Below are positions 57,885 to 64,000 of a DNA stretch of 64,000 nt, in pieces. The translations under genes and the position numbers were made by a program. The DNA is from Lachnospiraceae bacterium (GTDB lineage: Bacteria; Bacillota; Clostridia; Lachnospirales; Lachnospiraceae). The stretch is from contig JAFZGJ010000002.1 of the NCBI GenBank assembly GCA_017555455.1, forward strand, positions 39,628 through 103,627, given 5' to 3'. The notes under the pieces were generated by a model that was given only the letters and a program-made list of their open reading frames with translations, was not told where the DNA came from and ran no database searches. The first letter of the stretch is position 1. Each line of letters begins with the position of its first letter.

Positions 57885-58295
57885 ATGAAAAACGAAGCCA
57901 TGCAATTACAAAACAATGTGTTTACAACTACTTATTCTGAAGCAACTTACGATGCAGCCCAATTACATAAACTGTTATTAGCCATCGGAGTTCCTCCTAA
58001 CATTTATGGATACGGATACATTATTCATTCCATTGAATTAATTTTAAGAAATCCGGAATATATACATTATATTACCAAAGGATTATACATTGATGTTGCC
58101 AAAGCTTTTCATGCAACCCCTACCGGTGTAGAACGGGCAATCAGACACGCAATTAATGCAGCCTGGTTAAATAATTGTGACGAAGAGTTTATTCATAACA
58201 TTTTTCAAAATTGTATTCGTCCAAACAAAAAAGTCCCTTCAAATTCTGTATTTTTATCCAGATTATATTACTACATCACTAACAACTACCAATAG
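57885..58295 (+). CDS. Free-standing Spo0A C-terminal DNA-binding domain protein
   Basis: 136 residues. From residue 28 on it aligns with the Spo0A output domain: LLLAIGVPPNIYGYGYI (as IGVPAHIKGY), ITKGLYIDVAKAFHATPTGVERAIRHAI and KKVPSNSVF. The DNA-recognition block VERAIRHAI (82-90) is unchanged. The receiver domain is missing and replaced by 25 residues, so it cannot be phosphorylated in the usual manner. A strong AAAAGGAG lies 9 nt before the ATG. It could compete with or mimic Spo0A at 0A boxes. Confidence 0.88.
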   Translation: MKNEAMQLQNNVFTTTYSEATYDAAQLHKLLLAIGVPPNIYGYGYIIHSIELILRNPEYIHYITKGLYIDVAKAFHATPTGVERAIRHAINAAWLNNCDEEFIHNIFQNCIRPNKKVPSNSVFLSRLYYYITNNYQ

Positions 58296-58307
58296 ATATA
58301 TGAATAT

Positions 58308-58357
58308 GGAAATAAGCTACCAATAACAATAGTTTTGTTTTTAGCTTATTTCCTTTT
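58308..58357. terminator. Terminator between convergent Spo0A-like and lipoprotein genes
   Basis: Perfect 12-bp inverted repeat (58308-58319 with 58342-58353) followed by TTTT on the plus strand. Confidence 0.8.
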
Positions 58358-58365
58358 CAAATAAA

Positions 58366-60123
58366 TTACCATTGATAAAATGTTTCTTTAGAGATGACAT
58401 CTTTTAGGGAAGAAAAATATTCTTTCATCATATTCTGGCTTTCTACGGGAGTCCATAATTTAAGAACATCGTCTTGTTGTTCTTTCGAAAGATCATGTTG
58501 AGCTATTACTAACTGATATAAAACTTCTTCTTCTAATTCCATGTTATGCTTTGTTACTAAAATATACGGAAAAGCAATGTCTTCTTCAGCATCGTTAAAT
58601 TGTATTAATTTACCGGTTGTAGCTTTTTCCATAATTTCTTTTCCGGTCATTGTGATAGTGCACATACTTCCGGAAGGAACAATAGTTCTCATTCGATCTA
58701 AATTGAACTCTCCGGGATAAATACCACATTGAATTCCATAAAGATTTTCTTTTCCAAACCCATGATACTCTCCTAAAGAAATTAAAGCTGCATCTGCATT
58801 ATTTTTCTCTAATAAAATTTTCCCTACTATATATGCCGTATCTTCTTTGGATATGGTTTCTTCGACATATCCTAAGCTTTCAGGTCCATTTCTTAGCCAT
58901 TGATCTCTTATTGCATCAAATTCTTTGGCACAACATTCTACGGTTTGTTCATTTTTCATTAATGCATACAGTTCTTCTGCCATTGGGATAATAAGGTCTT
59001 CCCAACCTGCATATACTAAAGGAATGGAATTTCCACCAATAATATAATCTTTAATCTCAAAATACATATCGTCTTCGTTGATTTGCCAAGTATTAAGAGG
59101 AGAAATAGTTGTGGTATCTGTTTTTAATAGGCTCATACCTTCTTCAGAAGCCATGAATTCCATCAAACACAAAGCATCTTTCAGCTTTTTTTCTTGTCCT
59201 TTTTCTTCTAATTTTTTATTAACTCCATAATATCTGGATACATTACTTACAATCATATTGGATTCACCCTGAGGACTTAGCCAAGGCAAGATTCCATATT
59301 CCATTTTCCCAATGCCGTCTATATTAAGCTCTACGGCACCAATTCCATTGCAGAGCATGAATACACATTCCCCTCTATAAAATCTGTCAGAAACACCTTT
59401 TCCGTTAATATCTTCCGGAGAAATAAATCCTTGTTCAACCCACTCCATCAGATAATTTAAAACGGGTTCAAGATTTCCTACCGCATTGGATTTTCCGGTC
59501 AAAAAATCATTTTTCCATTTTGCTCCTTTTTCAGTATTAAAAAAGAATGTATTACCAAGTCCAAATAGGTCTGAAAAAATAAAACCCTCTAAATCCATTC
59601 TTGCCAGACAGGTCTCTAATCCGGCTTCTTCAATTTTAACCGATAATTCTTTCAGTTCTTCAAAATTTCTTGGAAGCTCCCAGCCATATCTGTCCATAAT
59701 TGTTTTATTATAATAAAATCCGATAGCCGAATAATTGGATGGCAGCAAATAAATACTTCCGTCCACATTACACTTGTTTAACCAAGAATCAGAAAAATTA
59801 TTTACAAAACTATATTTGGACAAATCGGCCAACTGCTCTTTCTGTAATTCTTCATCAATAAAAGAAGTGGTGGTTACAATGTCCGGTAATTCTCCGGCTT
59901 CAAAGCATTCTCTAATATATCCTGTTTGGTTATATCCTTTATAACTGATAAACTCTATTTCTATCTCAGGATATTTTTCACTAAATGCCTTCATAAAATT
60001 TTCATAATCAATACTTGTTGTTAAGATTGTAAGAGGATCTTCTTTTTCACATTCCTGGTTCTTACATCCTGCCAATGAAGTAATTAATATAAAAAGTACC
60101 ATGATATATTTAATCTTTTTCAT
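58366..60123 (-). CDS. Lipoprotein: family 1 solute-binding domain joined to 5'-nucleotidase-C-like domain
   Basis: 585 residues from the ATG at 60123. Lipobox SLAGC with Cys20 fits a lipidated extracellular protein. Residues about 25-410 follow the family 1 (sugar-type) solute-binding fold (FSEKYPEIEIEFI, LPDIVTT, GWELPRNFEELKEL, FYRGECVFMLCNG). Residues about 425-545 resemble the 5'-nucleotidase C-terminal domain (AALISLGEYHG, IYPGEFNLDRMRTIVPSGS, ITMTGKEIMEKATTGK), without the metallophosphatase half. There are no permease genes nearby; it follows the histidine kinase by 16 nt, so it is more likely a sensory binding protein than a transporter part. An upstream in-frame start overlapping the kinase is less likely because of the signal peptide position. 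Confidence 0.8.
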   Translation of the reverse strand: MKKIKYIMVLFILITSLAGCKNQECEKEDPLTILTTSIDYENFMKAFSEKYPEIEIEFISYKGYNQTGYIRECFEAGELPDIVTTTSFIDEELQKEQLADLSKYSFVNNFSDSWLNKCNVDGSIYLLPSNYSAIGFYYNKTIMDRYGWELPRNFEELKELSVKIEEAGLETCLARMDLEGFIFSDLFGLGNTFFFNTEKGAKWKNDFLTGKSNAVGNLEPVLNYLMEWVEQGFISPEDINGKGVSDRFYRGECVFMLCNGIGAVELNIDGIGKMEYGILPWLSPQGESNMIVSNVSRYYGVNKKLEEKGQEKKLKDALCLMEFMASEEGMSLLKTDTTTISPLNTWQINEDDMYFEIKDYIIGGNSIPLVYAGWEDLIIPMAEELYALMKNEQTVECCAKEFDAIRDQWLRNGPESLGYVEETISKEDTAYIVGKILLEKNNADAALISLGEYHGFGKENLYGIQCGIYPGEFNLDRMRTIVPSGSMCTITMTGKEIMEKATTGKLIQFNDAEEDIAFPYILVTKHNMELEEEVLYQLVIAQHDLSKEQQDDVLKLWTPVESQNMMKEYFSSLKDVISKETFYQW

Positions 60124-60139
60124 AAGTAACCTATTCTTT

Positions 60140-62374
60140 CTATAAAAATTTATTAATTGCAATAAGAATTGTTTCAATATCTACAGGTTTTGAAATATGT
60201 TCGTTCATTCCTGCATCCAAAGATTTTTGAATATCTTCTCTAAATGCATTTGCAGTCATTGCTATAATAGGAATATTGGCAGCATCCCTACGCTGTAAAG
60301 AACGGATTTTTCTGGTAGCTTCCAATCCATCCAATACCGGCATCATAATATCCATAATAATAAGATCAAAATCAGATTCTTTTGATTTATCAAAAATATC
60401 TACGGCTTCTTCACCATTCCATGCAGTAGTTATGATAGCACCTTCTGATTCCAACAATTCTTTTGCAACTTCAAGATTTAATTCATTATCATCTACTAAC
60501 AGAATTTTGATTCCGGCTATATTTTTTTGCTGTTGTTTTTCTATACTTCCCTGATATCTGCTGTTAATCATAAATGGTAAGGTTACTGTAAATTTGCTTC
60601 CTTTCTGATAGATACTTTCTACAGAAATGTTCCCTTCCATTAGTTCAATAATATTTTTAGTAATGGCCATTCCCAAACCGGTTCCCTGATAGGTAGTTCT
60701 ACTGTTGGATGCTTCTTGACTAAAAGGTCGGAAAATATCTTTAAGAAATTCTTCCTTCATCCCAATACCGGTGTCTTCAACTTCTATCCTAAACCATGCC
60801 TTAGTTGAGGTGTGTTCGGTTTCTTTGATACGAATCCAAATATTTCCTCCATCCGGTGTAAATTTCACAGCATTTCCCAGAATATTAATTAATACTTGTT
60901 TTAAATGAAGATCATCACCAAAAAGTTCCCGATGAATCACTTCTTCCACATCTACTGCAACTTCCAAATTACGGTTCTCAAGTTGTCCGTAAATAATGGA
61001 TACACATTCTTCTACAAGTTTAATAATATTTAAATTTGAATTGGTAATTTCAATTTTTCCGCGTTCTATCCGGCTCATATCCAAAATATCATTAATTAGG
61101 GACATTAAATGATTACTTGCTCCTTGGATTTTGTTTAAACAATCATTAGTTTTTTGTGGATTGTTTTCTTTTAAAGCTATAGCCGTCATACCCATAATGC
61201 CATTAATAGGAGTACGGATATCATGAGACATATTTGATAAAAATTCTGTTTTAGCTTCATTGGCAACATTAGCTAATTTGGCAGCTTCTGCCAATTTATC
61301 ATGGGCTATTTTTTGCTGTGTCATCAATTTTCGGTCAGTTATGGAGAGAATAAATATAGTAATGATTGATACAGCCAAAACAATAATCAACACAGTAACA
61401 ATTGCTGCAAAAGTAAATGTTGTTTTTAAAAAAGAATCATAATTGCTTGCTAATATTTCCGTAGGAACAAACATTAAAATGAACCAGTCTTTAAATTCTA
61501 ATGCGGTACTGGATACATAATAATTTTTCCCTTCATATTTAAATTCCGAACAATCATTCTTTTTTTCTTTTAGATTTTCTTTCAGTTGTTTTATGGATGA
61601 ACCCTGAATAGTTTCACAATCTTCCAAAGCATTAAAAATATTAAATACATCAATAAAACTGTCACCTTGCTCATAACGGAACAACCGATGCCCGTCTCCG
61701 GATAAAATATAAAAAAAGTTCTGTTTTTCAAATCCATCTACTGTAAAACATTCTTTAAAGTCATTGGTATTAATACAGATAGATATATATTTCATTTTTG
61801 AACCGTTAATAGTAACATTTCTGCTGTCAATTTTACGTAGCAACATAATGTAGTTTTGTGTTTCTTTTACATTAGGTAAGGTAATAGAATAAATAGCATC
61901 TTTGGAATTTAATTCTGTGAAAATAGAGAGATTATTCCAGTTTCCGGTATAAAAACCTTCTTCTGAAATCATATAATATTGGCTATCATCATTAAAAAAA
62001 AGCAAAATATCCCTTTCACCGTTTTTTCTTTTAATACATACAGACTCATGGATTGTACTCATCCATTCTTCTAATCCATCTCCGGGAATTTCTTCTTTCT
62101 TTTTTACCTGATATTCCATAGTATCCAGACAACTCCATACATCTGTAATCATGGAATTCATCATGTCTCCTACTTTAGAAGAAATGTTTTGTAAATTTTT
62201 ACTTCTTTCCTGGAAAAACTGCTGTTTTATTTCTTTGGTATAATTTATAGTCAAAATAGATATGATTAAAATAACAATAATAGCACTGGACAGGGCCATT
62301 ATACCGTAGTAGTTATGGCTTTCATGCTGATCTATATTTCTTTTTTTTTGAAAAAATTTCCTGAATTTATCCAT
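60140..62374 (-). CDS. Hybrid histidine kinase with extracellular sensor and C-terminal receiver
   Basis: 744 residues. Membrane segment about 24-45, extracellular sensor region (46-315, Cache-like layout), second membrane segment about 318-345, then a coiled linker, HisKA with H384 (SNMSHDIRTP), HATPase with N501, GTGLG, and a receiver domain (about 622-742) with phospho-acceptor D675 and K729. There is no HAMP or Hpt domain, so phosphate must pass to a separate Hpt protein or the receiver acts as a brake. It is encoded just upstream of the solute-binding lipoprotein, suggesting ligand presentation to the sensor region. Own promoter at 62421-62449 with a 0A box upstream. Confidence 0.9.
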   Translation of the reverse strand: MDKFRKFFQKKRNIDQHESHNYYGIMALSSAIIVILIISILTINYTKEIKQQFFQERSKNLQNISSKVGDMMNSMITDVWSCLDTMEYQVKKKEEIPGDGLEEWMSTIHESVCIKRKNGERDILLFFNDDSQYYMISEEGFYTGNWNNLSIFTELNSKDAIYSITLPNVKETQNYIMLLRKIDSRNVTINGSKMKYISICINTNDFKECFTVDGFEKQNFFYILSGDGHRLFRYEQGDSFIDVFNIFNALEDCETIQGSSIKQLKENLKEKKNDCSEFKYEGKNYYVSSTALEFKDWFILMFVPTEILASNYDSFLKTTFTFAAIVTVLIIVLAVSIITIFILSITDRKLMTQQKIAHDKLAEAAKLANVANEAKTEFLSNMSHDIRTPINGIMGMTAIALKENNPQKTNDCLNKIQGASNHLMSLINDILDMSRIERGKIEITNSNLNIIKLVEECVSIIYGQLENRNLEVAVDVEEVIHRELFGDDLHLKQVLINILGNAVKFTPDGGNIWIRIKETEHTSTKAWFRIEVEDTGIGMKEEFLKDIFRPFSQEASNSRTTYQGTGLGMAITKNIIELMEGNISVESIYQKGSKFTVTLPFMINSRYQGSIEKQQQKNIAGIKILLVDDNELNLEVAKELLESEGAIITTAWNGEEAVDIFDKSKESDFDLIIMDIMMPVLDGLEATRKIRSLQRRDAANIPIIAMTANAFREDIQKSLDAGMNEHISKPVDIETILIAINKFL

Positions 62375-62420
62375 AGTAACTCTTTTCTTACAGCAATTTT
62401 ACTGCAAACATTTTTAGTAC

Positions 62421-62449
62421 ATTATAGCACTATAAAAAATAGTAGTAAA
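62421..62449 (-). promoter_or_regulatory. Promoter of the histidine kinase operon
   Basis: On the minus strand TTTACT (62444-62449), 17 bp, TATAAT (62421-62426); -10 perfect, -35 weak (4/6), as expected for an activated promoter. Confidence 0.65.
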
Positions 62450-62464
62450 TATAAGAAAAAAGAC

Positions 62465-62476
62465 CATTTTTCGACA
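62465..62476 (-). promoter_or_regulatory. 0A box upstream of the histidine kinase promoter
   Basis: TGTCGAAAAATG on the minus strand, identical over 12 bp to 57763-57774. It is about 20 bp upstream of the -35 box, a place fitting an activator. Confidence 0.55.
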
Positions 62477-62563
62477 TTTAATTTGTTCTTCAAAATTCAT
62501 CTAATAGGCTCCATGTTTATAACAATAATCTTCTTAGAATTTCCATGATTTATGGCAATAAAA

Positions 62564-62590
62564 AAATCAAGGGCACATAACCCTTGATTT
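62564..62590 (-). terminator. Terminator after rpmF
   Basis: 10-bp inverted repeat (62564-62573 with 62581-62590), T run on the minus strand, 16 nt after the rpmF stop. Confidence 0.8.
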
Positions 62591-62605
62591 ATAAGCTTTT
62601 CACAA

Positions 62606-62785
62606 TTAGTCAACTGCGATGATTTCTTTTTTGTTGTAAGAACCACATTTTTTACAAACTCTATGAGGCATCATTAAAGCACCACATTTGCTACATTTTA
62701 CTAATGTAGGAGCACTCATTTTCCAGTTAGCTCTTCTTTTATCTCTTCTTGATTTGGAAGATTTATTTTTTGGACAAATAGACAT
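62606..62785 (-). CDS. rpmF: Ribosomal protein L32
   Basis: 59 residues starting MSICPKNKSSKSRRDKRRANWKM. Two CxxC pairs (C31/C34 and C44/C47) make this the zinc-binding form of L32, which is a structural protein of the 50S subunit. GGAGG lies 7 nt upstream of the ATG. It is the middle gene of yceD-rpmF-plsX in most bacteria; here plsX is separated from it by the signalling island. Confidence 0.97.
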   Translation of the reverse strand: MSICPKNKSSKSRRDKRRANWKMSAPTLVKCSKCGALMMPHRVCKKCGSYNKKEIIAVD

Positions 62786-62966
62786 CGTTACACCTCCTTA
62801 CAACAATTCTATTTGAAGAAAACGACTATATCGTTTCCTTAAATTCATATATTTTTGTTGTTGATATAATTTCTATATCACACTTGGATTATTATACATA
62901 CTCAATATTGGTTTGTCAACAATCTTTTTTGAATTTCTTCATAATTTTCAGAAAATATTTTTTCGT

Positions 62967-63470
62967 TTATTTCTGGGCTGCATTAAATATATCCATTAGG
63001 TTTGCCAAGCGAACATCCGGTACAAAATCATCACATTCACACTTTTCTTCGTTCAGATTCTTACCGCATTTTTTACAAATTCCTTTGCACTCTTCATCGC
63101 ATAAAATTTTACTTGGCCAGGAAAGCTGTAATTCTTCTGTTAACAGAGCATCCAGATCCAATTCATAATCTTCCACAAAATGCTGATCTTCTCTGATTTC
63201 TTCATCTGTTACTAATTCCGGAGCAAAAATTTCCCTTTCAAAGTCAAGATCTACCATAGTTTTTACAGGTTTCAGACAACGAGCACAGGACAATTTAAAT
63301 TCCAAAACTGCTTTTCCGCTAATCAGAGCTTTCCCTTTTCCTATATTCATTAGTACTAAGTTAATTTCCGGAGAATTCAGAATTTTTTCATTATCAAATT
63401 CATGAAACGGAAACTGTATTGTTACTTCTTCCCTTTTGTTTTCCTGATTAAAGATTTCTGTTAAGTTCAT
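62967..63470 (-). CDS. yceD: YceD family (DUF177) rRNA accumulation protein
   Basis: 167 residues from the ATG at 63470 (GGAGG 5 nt upstream). The family pattern CARCLKPV is followed by an acidic middle (LVTDEEIREDQHFVEDYELDLDALL) and cysteine motifs CDEECKGICKKCGKN. YceD is linked to 23S rRNA accumulation and almost always precedes rpmF. Between ackA and rpmF, with a 181-bp gap to rpmF in which no gene was seen. Confidence 0.93.
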   Translation of the reverse strand: MNLTEIFNQENKREEVTIQFPFHEFDNEKILNSPEINLVLMNIGKGKALISGKAVLEFKLSCARCLKPVKTMVDLDFEREIFAPELVTDEEIREDQHFVEDYELDLDALLTEELQLSWPSKILCDEECKGICKKCGKNLNEEKCECDDFVPDVRLANLMDIFNAAQK

Positions 63471-63536
63471 GTCATCCTCCATCTATAAAATTTAGATAAG
63501 TTTATAAAAACTTTTTCTGCTATATAATCACAAAGT

Positions 63537-63565
63537 CGCAGAGTAGAAATAACTTCTACTCTGCG
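63537..63565 (-). terminator. Terminator after ackA
   Basis: Perfect 12-bp stem (63537-63548 with 63554-63565) between the ackA stop and yceD. Confidence 0.75.
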
Positions 63566-63591
63566 CTATAACTCTTATTACTTTACAATAC

Positions 63592-64000
63592 TTATTTTAC
63601 TAAAGCGTATGTCTCTCTTGCAATCATTAATTCTTCGTTGGTTGGAATTACCATAATCTTAGGACCATTTTCGTTTTTAGAAATAATTAAATCCTGTCCA
63701 CGTTTGTTATTAAGTTCCTGATCTAATTCCACTCCCATAAATCCTAAATAATCACAAACAAAGTTACGGATAATTGGTCCATTTTCACCAACACCTGCTG
63801 TGAAACAGATAGCATCTACTCCATTCATAGCTGCTGTATAAGCACCTACATATTTAGCCACTTTGTAAGAGAATGTTTTTAATGTTCTATGTCCTACAAC
63901 ATCATCTTCTTTTGCAAATGCATCTTCTAAGTCTCTAAAGTCAGAGGATAAGCCGCCGGATACACCTAATACACCGGATTCCTTGTTAAGAATCTTCATG
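63592..64000 (-). CDS. ackA: Acetate kinase (C-terminal part; gene runs off window)
   Basis: The last 135 or so residues of acetate kinase. ESGVLGVSGGLSSDFRDLEDAF, CFTAGVGENGPIIRN and VIPTNEELMIARET are typical. Its 5' end is beyond the right edge, so the start is not seen. It forms acetate and ATP from acetyl phosphate, or the reverse. The order ackA-yceD-rpmF is common in Clostridia. Confidence 0.96.
   Translation of the reverse strand, partial: MKILNKESGVLGVSGGLSSDFRDLEDAFAKEDDVVGHRTLKTFSYKVAKYVGAYTAAMNGVDAICFTAGVGENGPIIRNFVCDYLGFMGVELDQELNNKRGQDLIISKNENGPKIMVIPTNEELMIARETYALVK

Noticed and set aside
58861..58867. TTCGACA (0A box heptamer) inside the lipoprotein gene, and similar hits near 330 and 31970
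   Set aside because: Heptamers of this kind are expected several times by chance in 64 kb; these lie in coding DNA and lack the shared 12-bp context.
1..64000. CRISPR arrays, tRNA or rRNA genes, prophage or transposase clusters
   Set aside because: Nothing with regular spaced repeats, cloverleaf-like or rRNA-like sequence, or phage structural genes was recognised; computational searches (tRNAscan, Rfam) would be decisive.

Overview
The window looks like a chromosomal segment of a spore-forming, anaerobic, low-GC Gram-positive bacterium, most likely of the family Lachnospiraceae (Clostridia). The evidence is AT-rich coding, strong AGGAGG-type ribosome binding sites, sporulation genes (yqfC, yqfD, a BofC-like gene, a SpoVB-like flippase, a Spo0A-type DNA-binding domain), the redox regulator Rex, an NfnAB-type transhydrogenase, a Re-citrate-synthase-like enzyme and class B sortase-anchored BspA-like surface proteins. 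Almost all genes lie on the minus strand and form long conserved operons. No rRNA, tRNA, CRISPR array or recognisable insertion sequence was seen.

Layout. 1-6200: yqfC-yqfD-phoH-(PgpH-like protein)-ybeY-flippase-BofC-like, a variant of the Bacillus yqfC-yqfG order. 6200-8980: a small accessory patch with a secreted repeat protein, a mini XRE regulator and an Rpn-family nuclease. 8987-16930: rlmH, a zinc-ribbon membrane protein, nfnB-nfnA, a zinc-ribbon/chitobiase-like membrane protein and ftsK. 17030-25900: tepA-like ClpP homologue, a membrane protein, metY, yebC, ndoA, alr, nnr, a coiled-coil protein and rex, with an ABC-F gene divergent from rex. 28248-31640: NADP-isocitrate dehydrogenase, a GntR/FCD regulator and a Re-citrate-synthase-like enzyme, which look like the oxidative branch toward 2-oxoglutarate and glutamate. 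31745-41738: a surface locus with an intracellular-type subtilase, two BspA-like leucine-rich-repeat proteins with PxTG sorting signals and a class B sortase. 41936-43163: three small plus-strand genes, one Cys/Gly-rich and two Met-rich. 43203-48955: leuS, a pyridoxal-kinase-like gene, mazG, a SEC-C protein, a YitT-family membrane protein. 48952-64000: ilvA, ftsY, smc, rnc, acpP, plsX, then a signalling island, then rpmF, yceD and the 3' part of ackA.

The most interesting parts are as follows. (1) A signalling island (57037-62476) sits between plsX and rpmF. It holds a hybrid histidine kinase, a lipoprotein joining a solute-binding domain to a 5'-nucleotidase-C-like domain, a free-standing Spo0A DNA-binding domain and an XRE/S24-like regulator. 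Two of its promoter regions share an identical 12-bp block containing a perfect 0A box. (2) Two copies of a 110-bp intergenic element at 17842 and 28099 fold into long hairpins, share a compensatory base-pair change, and are closed by palindromic arms that differ between copies. (3) At 31677-31719 a terminator, a sigma-A promoter and a GntR-type palindrome share the same bases. (4) The rex/ABC-F divergent promoters have both -35 boxes inside one Rex-like palindrome. (5) A sortase B sits with two matching PxTG substrates.

All functional calls are from reading the sequence and family knowledge; no database search was run.
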